A program made the translations under genes and the position numbers. The notes beneath the pieces were generated by a model. It did no database searches and was not told the origin of the DNA. It saw only the letters and a program-made list of their open reading frames with translations. 33,830 nt of DNA, taken from Microscillaceae bacterium. Its GTDB lineage: Bacteria; Bacteroidota; Bacteroidia; Cytophagales; Microscillaceae. The first letter of the stretch is position 1. Each line of letters begins with the position of its first letter. Where the stretch lies: the NCBI GenBank assembly GCA_012031215.1, contig JAAUUB010000020.1, positions 1 to 33,830 of the forward strand. Direction: 5' to 3'. Below, piece after piece: positions 1 to 8,711 of this stretch.

Positions 1-49
1 TTATGAGCTGGGTTTTTCCACCCGCCCACTTTAAAAACGGTTTTGCCAT
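1..49 (-). CDS. DNA adenine methylase (Dam/D12 class), N-terminal fragment
   Basis: Only the first 16 codons lie in the window; the gene runs off the left edge. The start is the ATG at 49 (minus strand). The visible peptide begins MAKPFLKWAGGKTQLI, which contains the F-x-K-W-x-G-G-K signature that opens D12-class N6-adenine methyltransferases, where it forms part of the S-adenosylmethionine site. The methylase would modify adenine in DNA, either as a solitary Dam-like enzyme or as part of a restriction-modification system. Which of these cannot be told, because the target-recognition domain and the neighbours are outside the window. The identification rests on a short but very characteristic motif. 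Confidence 0.7.
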   Translation of the reverse strand, partial: MAKPFLKWAGGKTQLI

Positions 50-357
50 TCTAGCAGTCATATTTCTTGTAAATCAAGTTTTAGAAAAAATCAAATTTAT
101 GAATTTTATTTTTCTTGTTTAAGCTAGTTTATTGCTAACTAATTCTGTCTATTGAGTTGCTTCTCCGGGGGGATGATTGAGGTAAATGCTTTTGCACAGG
201 GAATTTGGGCGGAAAAGCCTTTTCTGTTTCTATCCTGGACTAGGTTGGGCAAGTCCGTATTGGATACTAAAACTTGCTTTTTTTTCCCGCCCTGGTGCGC
301 AAAAAAAAAACCAGCTTCACATTGCTAAAAATCCCTGAGTTTATCAGGCTTTCCTTC
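50..357. other. Intergenic region between methylase start and suhB-like gene end
   Basis: About 300 bases without a convincing gene. The left half is AT-rich and should carry the promoter of the leftward methylase. Near 279-310 a T-rich run and an A10 run flank a GC-rich core, so the transcript could fold into a weak A/T-stem hairpin at the end of the leftward phosphatase gene. No canonical terminator or operator is seen. A rightward reading frame that starts at 274 and enters the phosphatase gene is its antisense shadow. Confidence 0.4.
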
Positions 358-1152
358 TTAGTGCCAGTAGCGTTGGATAAGCTGGAGCATTTGGGCGTGG
401 ATGGGACCGGCGGCCACAATCTCGCGGCCAAACACAAAGTCGTTTTTGCCCTTGAAAGTGCTGACGAAGCCGCCCGCTTCCTGGATGATGAGGGCCCCGG
501 CGGCCACGTCCCAGGCATTGAGGTTATATTCAAAAAAGCCCTGAAAGCGTCCCATGGCCACATAAGCCAAATCGACGGCCGCCGAACCCATACGCCGCAG
601 GCCATGGGTCTGCTGCATAAAGGCTTTGATGATTTCGAGATAGGCGGGCACCTGGTCAAAGTCGCGGTAGGGAAAACCAGTAGCCAGCAGGCTGTCGCTC
701 AGGTCGGCCACGGGCGATACCCGAATGGTGCGGCCATTGCAATAGGCCCCGCCTTCTTTCCAGGCATAAAAGCACTCTTCCCGGTTTACTTCATAGACCA
801 CGCCCAGCACCATTTCCTGGCCATGCATCAGGCCAATGCTGATGGCAAAAATGGGCAGATTGTGCATAAAGTTGGTCGTGCCGTCCAGTGGGTCTATAAT
901 CCAATGGTAAGGCTGGGCCGTGAGCGATTGATTTTCTTCGGCCTCTTCGGTGTAAAAAGCCGCCTCGGGCAGGATTTCCCGCAAGCGACGCACCAGCTTA
1001 TTTTCAGCCTCCCGGTCCACGTAAGACACCAGGTCGTTCATGCCTTTGTATTCTATCTGGGATAAATCAAAAATCTGGGCTTCTTTGCGCAAGAAAACAC
1101 CCACTTCTTTGCTGATTTGGACAACGGCCTGACAGAGGGATTCTAAATCCAT
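358..1152 (-). CDS. suhB: Inositol-1-monophosphatase family protein (SuhB-like)
   Basis: A 264-residue magnesium-dependent phosphatase of the inositol monophosphatase family, expected to hydrolyse myo-inositol-1-phosphate or a related sugar phosphate in the cytoplasm. The family metal-binding motifs are visible in order: an acidic stretch T-E-E-A-E-E near residue 70, the hallmark WIIDPLDGTTNF near residue 86, and the C-terminal WDVAAGALIIQEAGG near residue 214. Length is normal for the family. The ATG at 1152 is followed directly by conserved N-terminal helix sequence. The gene is intact and monocistronic, divergent from the prolyl oligopeptidase gene. SuhB homologues can also act in rRNA antitermination in other bacteria; nothing here tests that. 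Confidence 0.9.
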   Translation of the reverse strand: MDLESLCQAVVQISKEVGVFLRKEAQIFDLSQIEYKGMNDLVSYVDREAENKLVRRLREILPEAAFYTEEAEENQSLTAQPYHWIIDPLDGTTNFMHNLPIFAISIGLMHGQEMVLGVVYEVNREECFYAWKEGGAYCNGRTIRVSPVADLSDSLLATGFPYRDFDQVPAYLEIIKAFMQQTHGLRRMGSAAVDLAYVAMGRFQGFFEYNLNAWDVAAGALIIQEAGGFVSTFKGKNDFVFGREIVAAGPIHAQMLQLIQRYWH

Positions 1153-1361
1153 GGTTTTGGAGATGAAGTATTGTTTGAGATGCGGAAAAATATTTCCTTG
1201 TGCCTTTTCCAGCGCATTTTCAAAAATACCTGCTCTTTGGGGATTTGAGAAATGATTCTGGTATAAGTACCAATTTTACTTTTTTAAATTCAAAGAAGCG
1301 TGCCTCTTGTTTTTTTACTAATTTTAGCAGCCAATTGATTATTCACCATACGTCTAAAAAC

Positions 1362-3487
1362 ATGAAGCAATACATTTTCGCAAAATGCCTCGCCATGCTT
1401 GGGCTGGCTTGCGGGCCAGTTCTTACCTTTGCCCAAAAAATGGAATATCCCCGAACGGCTACCGTCAATCAGGTAGATGAATATTTTGGTACTAAAGTGA
1501 GCGACCCCTACCGCTGGCTGGAAAAATCCGATTCTGCGACGGTGAAAGACTGGATTGCGGCCCAAAATAAACTGACTTTTGGCTATCTGGAAAAAATCCC
1601 TTTCCGCGAAAAGCTCGAAGCCCGCCTGCGGGAGCTCTGGAACTATGAAAAACTTTCCGCCCCCACGCGCCACGGGGCCTATGAGTATTTTTACAAAAAC
1701 GACGGCTTGCAAAACCAATCGGTGCTTTACCGCCGAAAAATTGCGGGCGGGGCCGAAGAAGTTTTTCTGGACCCCAACAAGCTTTCGGAAGATGGCACGG
1801 TCTCTTTGGGCGGTACGGCCTTTACCAAAGACGGCCAATTGTTTGCCTATGCTATCTCAAGAGGGGGCTCAGACTGGCGCGAAATCTTTGTGATGGATAC
1901 CCAAACCGGGCAGCTTCTGAGCGAGCATATCCTGGACGCCAAGTTTAGCGGCATCGCCTGGAAAGGCAAGGAAGGCTTTTATTACAGCAGCTATGACCGC
2001 CCCAAAGACGATAATTATCTGACGGCCAAGACCCAGCACCATAAGCTGTACTACCATCGCCTTGGCACCCCCCAAAGCGAAGACAAGCTGGTGTTTGGCG
2101 GCGAAGCCACGCCCCGGCGCTACATCGGGGCCTATCTCACCGAAGATGAGCAGTTTTTGGTCATCACAGCGGCAGTGAGCACCACCGGCAATGAATTGTA
2201 TATCCAGGATTTGCGCAAAGCGGATGCCCCGATTGTGCCCATTGTGCAGGATTTTGAAAACGAACATTATGTAGTGGACAATGAAGGGGAGCAGCTTTTT
2301 ATCTTTACCAATTGGAAAGCCCCCAATAACCGTGTGGTTCTAACCCGTGTTGCCAATCCCCGCCCCGAAACCTGGCAAGAGCTCATTCCGGAAAAGAAAA
2401 ATGTGCTTTCGGTCAGTGCTGCCGGGAAAAAGCTTTTTGCTGCTTATCTGGTAGATGCCAAAACCGAAGTGGAGCAATACGACCGGCAGGGCAGGCTGGA
2501 GCGCAAAATCGCCCTGCCCGGCCTGGGTACGGCCAGTGGCTTTGATGGCAAAGAAACCGACCAGGAGATTTATTATACCTTCACTTCATTTACCTATCCG
2601 GCGGCCATTTTCAGATACAACCTGGCCACGGGGCAATCTAGCCCTTACTGGCAACCCAAAATCGATTTTGATTTTAGCCAGTATGTGACAAAGCAGGTTT
2701 TCTACACCAGCAAAGACGGCACAAAAGTACCGATGTTCATTGTCCACAAAAAGGGCCTGAAACTGGATGGTAAAAATCCTACCTACCTCTATGCGTATGG
2801 GGGCTTTGGGGTGAGCCTTACCCCCGGATTTAGCATCACCCGGCTGGTGTGGCTCGAAAATGGCGGCATCTTTGCCCAGCCCAATTTGCGGGGGGGAGGC
2901 GAATACGGCGAAAACTGGCACCTGGCGGGCACGAAAATGCAAAACAAAATGTGTTTGATGACTTCATTGCCGCCGCCGAATACCTCAAAAAAGAAAAATA
3001 TACTTCTACAGACTACCTCGCCATTGCCGGAGGCTCTAATGGAGGTTTGCTGGTAGGGGCAAGCATGACCCAGCGCCCCGACCTGGCCAAGGTGGCTTTC
3101 CCGGCCGTGGGGGTACTGGATATGCTCCGCTATCATACATTTACCGCCGGGGCGGGCTGGGCCTATGACTACGGCACGGCCAACGATTCCAAGGAAATGT
3201 TTGAATACCTCTACGGCTATTCTCCGGTACACAATACCAAAGCCGGCACGGCTTATCCGGCTACCCTGGTTACTACTGCTGACCACGATGACCGGGTGGT
3301 GCCGGGCCATTCTTTTAAATTTGCAGCGGCCCTCCAGAATGCCCACCGGGGCGATCATCCGGTGATGATAAGAGTTGAAACCCAGGCCGGGCACGGTGCC
3401 GGAACCCCTACTTCCAAACAGATTGAACAATGGGCCGATGTTTGGTCTTTTGCTTTTTTCAATATGGGCTTCAAGGAAATGCCCTGA
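1362..3487 (+). CDS. Prolyl oligopeptidase (S9A family), exported; one frameshift
   Basis: A serine peptidase that cleaves short peptides after proline, about 708 residues when joined, normal for S9A enzymes. The ATG at 1362 is chosen over upstream in-frame codons because it starts a clear signal peptide ([16 protein letters not shown]... ending near TFAQ). The N-terminal part carries the S9A opening SDPYRWLE and a beta-propeller; [13 protein letters not shown] precedes the catalytic core. The catalytic Ser sits in GGSNGG near 3034, the Asp in DHDDRV near 3290 and the His in GHGAGTP near 3395. The reading frame changes at the A4 run 2934-2937: one extra A there restores [13 protein letters not shown] without a gap. 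Both halves are fully conserved, so I infer a sequencing deletion or a very recent mutation. It would act in the periplasm or outside the cell. Confidence 0.88.
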
Positions 3488-3506
3488 GCAAACACTTGGC
3501 TTCTCA

Positions 3507-3542
3507 AAAACCCCGGCGAAGACTTGTCTTTGGCGGGGTTTT
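3507..3542. terminator. Bidirectional rho-independent terminator
   Basis: AAAACCCC at 3507-3514 pairs with GGGGTTTT at 3535-3542, and an inner stem AAGAC/GTCTT closes on a two-base loop. A short T-run follows on the plus strand and an A-run precedes the stem. It lies between the convergent ends of the prolyl oligopeptidase gene and a small membrane-protein gene, so it can serve both. Confidence 0.8.
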
Positions 3543-3564
3543 GAATTTTTGATAAAATAAAAAG

Positions 3565-3792
3565 CTAAAAAATGTCCTTCCTGGGCTTGCGGTCTTTGCG
3601 CCAGGCCCGCACAAAAAACACCAGCCAAATCAATACAAATACCGCTACCGTAGGCACGGACAAGATAATGGGCATATCCAGATAATAAATGATGAGGCCG
3701 GCCCCAAAAAAGACAAGCAAATACCCCAGACAACCCCAGCACCCGGCCCGGAGCGTTTTTTCATACTTTTCCTCCAAATCATCGTAGCGCAT
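3565..3792 (-). CDS. Small two-helix membrane protein, unknown function
   Basis: A 75-residue protein that I do not recognise. It has a charged N-terminus (MRYDDLEEKYEKTLRAG), two hydrophobic segments at about residues 21-40 and 42-64 joined by a short turn, and a very basic tail (R-K-D-R-K-P-R-K), so it should be an inner-membrane hairpin with the tail in the cytoplasm. It ends at a shared hairpin terminator with the prolyl oligopeptidase gene. A 32-codon ORF ends 9 bases upstream and may be co-transcribed. No motif points to a function. Confidence 0.6.
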   Translation of the reverse strand: MRYDDLEEKYEKTLRAGCWGCLGYLLVFFGAGLIIYYLDMPIILSVPTVAVFVLIWLVFFVRAWRKDRKPRKDIF

Positions 3793-3801
3793 ATCTGAAA
3801 A

Positions 3802-3900
3802 TCAATAGGGTTTGGGTGGCTTCTGCCGGAAAAAAGACCTCAAGACCAATGACTTATCCCATAAATACCAGAAGGCCTGCTCCCGCGAGGCTTTTTTCAT
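3802..3900 (-). CDS. Possible 32-residue basic small protein
   Basis: A very short ORF starting at the ATG at 3900, preceded by a purine-rich AGAGAG stretch that could act as a ribosome-binding site. The product begins MKKASREQAFWYLWDKS and ends in a basic, proline-rich tail (F-R-Q-K-P-P-K-P-Y). It stops 9 bases before the start of the two-helix membrane protein, which suggests a small two-gene unit. Length alone gives little support. I keep it because of spacing, ribosome-site context and a sequence that looks protein-like rather than random. Confidence 0.35.
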   Translation of the reverse strand: MKKASREQAFWYLWDKSLVLRSFFRQKPPKPY

Positions 3901-4006
3901 TTTCTCTCTTTTGAAGCATCTTTGCCCGGCACAGGTTTTCTTTTTTGAATTTGGAGGTAAATATACCGAAGAAGCAAAATTATTTTGGAGATTTGAAACA
4001 AATTTC

Positions 4007-4029
4007 AGTACTTTGCAATGCAAGTTACT
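4007..4029. promoter_or_regulatory. Near-palindromic operator overlapping a promoter-like element
   Basis: A 23-base near-palindrome (9 of 11 base pairs match around the A at 4018) with core TTTGCAATGCAA. It contains TACTTTG, close to the Bacteroidota -7 element, and has TTTG elements upstream at the right general distance. From my knowledge, palindromes of this shape in Bacteroidota often precede PadR-type regulators and efflux genes. Here the next rightward gene is the orphan TolC at 4265, and no regulator gene is present. Confidence 0.45.
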
Positions 4030-4049
4030 AGGTAATACTAAAAAGAAGT

Positions 4050-4084
4050 GTCCGTCAACGAACGAATTTTGTTCGATAATGGAC
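4050..4084. repeat. Nested inverted repeat in the tolC leader
   Basis: GTCC (4050-4053) and CGAAC (4059-4063) pair with GTTCG (4071-4075) and GGAC (4081-4084) around a seven-base centre. It lies between the palindromic operator and the TolC gene, in sequence with no gene, and would form either a leader hairpin in the transcript or a second protein-binding site. The rest of 3901-4264 shows nothing else that I can support. Confidence 0.4.
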
Positions 4085-4264
4085 GCAACCAAGGGCCCAA
4101 AAATAATGTCTCAAAAGATAAGAAAGGCTCAAATACCTTTTGGGGCTTTCTAAGGCCACTTTTGAATAGAGAGAGCCGCCCAATGGGAGCTTGGTATTCT
4201 AATTGCACAAAAGGAAACCAAGCCCGGAGAATGCTTTAATTCTTAATCCAAACCATATTGATCC

Positions 4265-5718
4265 ATGCGCTTTTTTTTCATTTCTTGCTTTTTGATTTTG
4301 GGCGGCGGGCTGCTGAGCAAGGCTTATGCCCAGGAACGTCCTTCCAACAATGTTTGGTCGCTGGAAGATTGCATCCAATACGCGGTGAAGCAAAATATCT
4401 CCATTCAGCAAAGCGAGCTTCAGATCCAAATTGATGAAAACAACTACCTGCAATCCAAAATCAGCCGCTATCCGGATGCCAATGCCTTTGCCAACCAAAA
4501 CTTTGCCTGGGGGCGCTCTATTGACCCCTTTACCAACCAGTTTGTGAATCAAAGGGTCAATTCTAACAACTTCAGCATCAGTTCTTCGGTAACGCTTTTT
4601 GACGGCTTGCGCATTGGCAATACCATCAAGCGTAACCAGCTCAATGTGGACATTAGCCGCCTGGATGCCGAACAAGCCCGCTACGATGCTTCGCTCAATG
4701 TCGCCCTGGCCTATCTCAATATTCTGCTCAATCAGGAACTGCTCGAGGTGGCCCGCCAGAATGTACTTTCTACCCAGGCCCAACTCGACCGCACTCTCAA
4801 GCTCTTTGAAGCGGGGGCCGTAGCCGAAAACGATGTGATTGACCTGCGTTCTACCCTGGCTACCAATGAACTGAGTGTGGTCAATGCCGAAAACACCCTC
4901 CTGCTTTCCAAAGTCAGCCTCCAGCAATTGATGAACCTGCCCGTGGGCGATGATTTTGAAGTGGTCAAGGTATCGGTAGAATCCCTGCGGGTCTTAGACC
5001 TGGCCGAATCCAGCCAGCAGATATACGAAACCTCCGAAAGCTTTTTGCCCAGTGTGCGCCGGGCCCAGTTGGCCATCACCCGCGATGAATACAATATTGA
5101 AATTGCCAAAGCCGGACGCTATCCTACCCTGAACCTTAACGGGACCATCTTTTCGGGTTATTCCAGTGCTACTACTGATTTTGATGAAGTAATTAATGGT
5201 GTTCGAGTTACGGAGGTGGGGCGTGTAATGGTGATCCTTTACTACCTGTAATCCGTGAAGACCCTCTGATTAATTTTATAGAAATACCTTATACCTTTTT
5301 TGACCAACTGAGCGATAACTTTCGGCAGCAGGTCAGCCTGAGCTTGAATATCCCCATTTTCAATCGCTGGCAGGTGCGCAACAGCATCAACAATGCCCAG
5401 ATAAGCAAGCGCATCTCGGAACTGACCGCCCAAAATACCCGCAACCAGCTTCGCCAAACCATTGAGCAGGCCTATGCCGATGCCAAATCGGCCCTCAATA
5501 CCTACCGTGCCCGTGAGAAGCAGGTGGAAGCCCTCCAGCTCACTTACGAAATCACAGAAAAACGCTATGAGGCCGGAGCCGCCAATATCGTGGATTTTAA
5601 CCTGGCCAAAATCAATGTGGACAATGCCCGCTCCAATCTGATTCAGGCCAAATACGATTACCTGTTTCGCAAAAAAGTGCTTGATTTTTACCTCAACAAG
5701 CCCCTCAGCTTTGAGTAG
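4265..5718 (+). CDS. TolC-family outer-membrane efflux protein; one frameshift
   Basis: An outer-membrane channel component for export, about 484 residues when joined. It has a signal peptide (MRFFFISCFLILGGGLLSKAYAQ), then the typical opening VWSLEDCIQYAVKQN and the two TolC repeats with long coiled-coil helices; the second repeat includes LSLNIPIFNRW and ends near FYLNKPLSFE. The frame breaks after TEVG at the G4 run around 5218-5221. One more G joins the halves as EVGACNGDPLLPV and reads on without a stop. No membrane-fusion protein or inner-membrane pump is encoded next to it, so it must work with partners elsewhere. A near-palindromic site lies about 240 bases upstream. The family is clear; the substrate is unknown. 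Confidence 0.85.
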
Positions 5719-5741
5719 ATTTTTATAAATTCCCTGATGCT

Positions 5742-5777
5742 AAAAAAGCGACGTCTCCTTTGGCGCCGTTTTTTTTT
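5742..5777 (+). terminator. Probable terminator after tolC
   Basis: An A6 run and GCG at 5742-5750 face a GC-rich arm at 5762-5768 that is followed by nine T residues (5769-5777). The stem is imperfect, with a two-base bulge, but the position just after the TolC stop and the long T-run support termination. Confidence 0.45.
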
Positions 5778-5858
5778 GCGTTCTTGGAAGAAAGGGAAAC
5801 TATTCTGATTTTTATTTGTATATACATGTATAATTCAAACAATTAAATTCCAACACTT

Positions 5859-6227
5859 ATGTCTTACCTAGCCAAAGCACAAGACCTGTATCAGATGATT
5901 AACTCCGGCCAATTGCTGGATGCTTTTGACAAATACTACCACCCAGAGGTAGTGATGGTAGAAGCCACGGGCGATACCCGCGAAGGCAAAGCGACCTGCC
6001 GGGTTTATGAAGAAAAGTTTTTGGGTTCAATTCAGGAATTTCACGGCGCAGGCGTATTGGGCATTACGGCCAATGAAGACGAGCAAACCACGATGGTAGA
6101 ATCTTGGATGGAAGTTACTTTCGCAGATGGCAACCGGGTGAAGCTGGAGCAGGTAGCCGTACAGAGATGGGAGGGCGACCACATCACCCACGAGCGTTTT
6201 TATTTCAATCCCGGCCCTCATGCCTAA
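5859..6227 (+). CDS. SnoaL-like / NTF2-fold protein
   Basis: An intact 122-residue protein with the layout of the SnoaL/NTF2 superfamily: an N-terminal helix pair (YLAKAQDLYQMINSG), the conserved F-x-x-Y-Y-H-P-E-V turn near residue 25, then a curved beta-sheet ending in HERFYFNPG. Members are small cone-shaped proteins that act as isomerases, hydrolases or binding proteins; this sequence gives no specific substrate. It is a single-gene unit preceded by an AT-rich promoter region and followed by a strong terminator. Function beyond the fold is unknown. Confidence 0.75.
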   Translation: MSYLAKAQDLYQMINSGQLLDAFDKYYHPEVVMVEATGDTREGKATCRVYEEKFLGSIQEFHGAGVLGITANEDEQTTMVESWMEVTFADGNRVKLEQVAVQRWEGDHITHERFYFNPGPHA

Positions 6228-6268
6228 ATGACAAAGGGAAGAGAGATTAAATGATTCTTTAGCTGATA

Positions 6269-6303
6269 AATAACCCCTTGCGCCTGCAAAGGGTTATTTT
6301 TTT
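6269..6303. terminator. Strong bidirectional terminator
   Basis: AATAACCC (6269-6276) pairs perfectly with GGGTTATT (6291-6298), with an inner TTGC/GCAA pairing and a T-run to 6303. It sits between the convergent ends of the SnoaL-like gene and purM. Confidence 0.85.
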
Positions 6304-6332
6304 GTACTCCAGGACTTCCGGGTTTCTTCTTT

Positions 6333-7526
6333 TTATCCGCGATATTCAAAAGACCCGTGCTCACTTTGGATGCTGACCCGGGCCTCTTCGGCGGGCTCTA
6401 CGTGTCCAATAATCTTGGCCTCTATCTTCAGCGAAGCGGCCATAGGCAGCAAAGCCTCCGCCGTTTTCAAATCGGTATAAATCTCCAGCCGGTGGCCCAT
6501 GTTAAAAACGCGGTACATCTCGGCCCAGTCGGTTTGGCTTTGGGTTTGAATGAGGCGAAAAAGGGCTGGGGTGGGAAATAGCTGGTCTTTGACCAGGTGC
6601 ACTTTTTCCACAAAATGCAGGGCTTTGGCTTGTCCGCCCCCGGTGCAGTGCACCAGACCGTGAATTTGCGCCCGATGTGCTTGCAGGATGAGGCGCATAA
6701 GCGGGGCATAGGTGCGGGTGGGGGCAAGCACCAATTTTCCGACGGTGGTTTCCTGGGGCAAATCGGCATACTGCGCCGGGCCTATCGGGTCGGTAAGCTG
6801 GTAGGCCCCGATGTAGGCCAGGTTTTCGGGCAGGGCCGGGTCATACGTTTCGGGATATTTTTGCGCGACCTTCTTGCCAAATACTTCGTGGCGGGCCGAG
6901 GTAAGGCCATTGCTGCCCATGCCACTGTTATAAGCTGTTTCGTATATTGCTTGCCCAAAAGAAGCCAGGCCTACAATGACATCACCAGGCTGGATATGTT
7001 CATTCGTGATGATGTCGCTTCGGCGGGCCCGGGCTGTAAGGGTGTTGTCCAGAATGAGGGTGCGCACCAGGTCGCCTACATCGGCGGTTTCGCCCCCACT
7101 GTTATAGATGTCCACCCCATAGGCGGCTAGTTGCTCGAGCAATTCCTGCGTACCTTCAATGAGGGCCTTGAGCACTTCGCCGGGAATAAGGTTTTTATTG
7201 CGTCCGATGGTAGAAGAAAGCAAAAAGCCAGTGTGAATGCCCACACAAAGCATATCGTCCAGGTTCATTACCAGGGCATCCTGAGCAATATTTTTCCAAA
7301 CGGATAAGTCGCCGGTTTCGCGCCAATAGGCATAGGCCAGCGAGGATTTGGTGCCCGCGCCGTCGGCATGCATCACATTGCACCAGGCTTCATCCTGGCC
7401 CATCACATCGGGCAAGACCTTGCAAAAGGCCCGGGGATACAGCCCTTTGTCCAGTTTGGCAATGGCGGCGTGAACTTCACTCTTGGAGGCCGATACGCCT
7501 CTTTGGTCATATTTCATCGGCTTCAT
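6333..7526 (-). CDS. purM: Phosphoribosylformylglycinamidine cyclo-ligase (AIR synthase)
   Basis: The fifth step of de novo purine synthesis: ATP-dependent ring closure of FGAM to AIR in the cytoplasm. The start is the ATG at 7526 (MKPMKYDQRGVSASK); the longer frame begins with a TTG and adds nothing conserved. Family features include the opening QRGVSASKSEVH, the ATP-binding H-A-D-G-A-G-T-K-S-S near residue 55, the Mg-site region DALVMNLDDMLCVG, the N-S-G-G-E-T-A-D-V-G-D-L motif and C-terminal H-C-T-G-G-G-Q-A-K and MGHRLEIY. The 397-residue length, longer than the roughly 345 residues of the E. coli enzyme, fits the longer PurM-like form. The gene is intact and alone; no other pur gene is nearby. 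Confidence 0.88.
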   Translation of the reverse strand: MKPMKYDQRGVSASKSEVHAAIAKLDKGLYPRAFCKVLPDVMGQDEAWCNVMHADGAGTKSSLAYAYWRETGDLSVWKNIAQDALVMNLDDMLCVGIHTGFLLSSTIGRNKNLIPGEVLKALIEGTQELLEQLAAYGVDIYNSGGETADVGDLVRTLILDNTLTARARRSDIITNEHIQPGDVIVGLASFGQAIYETAYNSGMGSNGLTSARHEVFGKKVAQKYPETYDPALPENLAYIGAYQLTDPIGPAQYADLPQETTVGKLVLAPTRTYAPLMRLILQAHRAQIHGLVHCTGGGQAKALHFVEKVHLVKDQLFPTPALFRLIQTQSQTDWAEMYRVFNMGHRLEIYTDLKTAEALLPMAASLKIEAKIIGHVEPAEEARVSIQSEHGSFEYRG

Positions 7527-7949
7527 GAAAGGGGGCAATTTTAGGTCTTATAAGGGCAAAGTTAAAAGTCCTTTGGCGAATGGCGGAAATTTTTTGGGGA
7601 AAGAATCTGAAAATTGATTTAAGTAGCGCCAAAAAGAATAAAAATGAAGGGTGGCAAAGACAGCTATTCAGGGTTTTAAAAGGCTTAATCCCAATAGTGC
7701 ACTGGTGAGAAAACCTAACAAAGCTAATTTCAAGCACAAAGTCTGGGCAAACTATACAAGTATATATTTGGAATCATTTAGGAGATACTATCGTAAATTT
7801 TGTGGGCATAAATGGAACCCCGCCTTCAGATTGTTCAGAGAAGCAGAGAAAGCCTAAAATTTCGCTCTTACATATCAATCACAAAAATTTTTAATATAAC
7901 CATTTATTTTATTTTAAATTTTTTAAGATGATAAGCAGCTCGTTTGCAC
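7527..7949. other. Intergenic region without a convincing gene
   Basis: About 420 bases, strongly AT-rich near the sigma factor end (7880-7930). A 68-codon rightward frame at 7651-7857 has no recognisable composition or start context, so I do not call it. The region should contain the leftward purM promoter. No hairpin terminator for the sigma-factor gene could be identified with confidence. Confidence 0.4.
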
Positions 7950-8534
7950 TCAGGCCAAGGACTGGCGCAGGCTTTTGAGGGCCCGCCCCATTTGTGTTTC
8001 AACGGTTTTGATTGAAAGGCTCAGTTTTTCGGCTATTTCACGATATTTTAAGCCTTCATCGCGGCTAAGCTGAAATATATGACGTGCTTGCGGGGCAAGA
8101 CCGGCAATGGCTTGCGTAATCTTTAGGTGCATCTCTTGGCCCATAAAGGCCTGTTCAGGGTTTTCAAGAGTGGGTATTTGGCCTGGTTTAACTTCCTCAA
8201 ATCTTTGGGACTGGCGCGCATGTTGGCTTCGCAAATAGTCAAGGGCTTGGTTATGCACGGCTTTATAGAGATAAGCCTTAAAAGATGTATGAATTACGAT
8301 GCGTTGGCGTTGGTGCCAGATACGGATAAAGACATCGGCCACTAATTCTTCGGCTATTTCGGGAATTTGTACCATCCGCTGGGCATATTGGCAAGATTCT
8401 TTGTAAAACTGCTCAAACAATTCCCCAAAGGCCTTTTGGTCATTACATTCTACCACCCGATAGAATAATTGCGCTGCCTGGGAAAGGTTCCTGGCTTTGG
8501 GGCGAGGGACGGAGGCCGTGAAGGGGAGGCTCAT
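7950..8534 (-). CDS. ECF sigma factor (sigma-70 family, Bacteroidota type)
   Basis: A 194-residue extracytoplasmic-function sigma factor that would direct RNA polymerase to a small regulon. Region 2 is seen as AFGELFEQFYKESCQYAQRM and EELVADVFIRIWHQR followed by FKAYLYKAVHNQALDYLR. Region 4 is LAPQARHIFQLSRDEGLKYREIAEKLSLSIKTVETQMGRALKSLR, a clear helix-turn-helix. This class often sits beside a FecR-type anti-sigma factor and a SusC/SusD pair. Here neither is adjacent: the upstream neighbour is the divergent uxaB gene and the downstream neighbour is purM. Control of the nearby uronate genes is possible but only inferred. Confidence 0.88.
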   Translation of the reverse strand: MSLPFTASVPRPKARNLSQAAQLFYRVVECNDQKAFGELFEQFYKESCQYAQRMVQIPEIAEELVADVFIRIWHQRQRIVIHTSFKAYLYKAVHNQALDYLRSQHARQSQRFEEVKPGQIPTLENPEQAFMGQEMHLKITQAIAGLAPQARHIFQLSRDEGLKYREIAEKLSLSIKTVETQMGRALKSLRQSLA

Positions 8535-8711
8535 GTTGTTTTATAATTAAATAGTAAAAAATTGTATTTTTCCGATTTACTTTGGTTTTAGACTGGGTTT
8601 GCTTTGCCTTAGGGAGGGGGCACAATATCCAGCCAAAAAGTACAATTTTGAAGTTAATGTGAGGGGGCGGGCTATCCTAATAAATCTTTCACTTTTTTTA
8701 GTTAATTTTTT

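Noticed and set aside
274-1065. 263-residue rightward ORF opposite the phosphatase gene
   Set aside because: It is the antisense of a clearly conserved inositol-monophosphatase gene and shows no family features.
2931-2940. Programmed -1 frameshifting in the prolyl oligopeptidase gene
   Set aside because: No slippery heptamer of the usual form is present, and the same kind of shift occurs in ten unrelated genes, which fits homopolymer error.
2789-3742. 317-residue leftward ORF across the prolyl oligopeptidase C-terminus
   Set aside because: It is antisense to the catalytic domain with its Ser/Asp/His motifs and runs through the bidirectional terminator.
7651-7857. 68-residue rightward ORF between purM and the sigma factor
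   Set aside because: It has an unusual basic composition, no conserved pattern and no start context, in AT-rich intergenic DNA.
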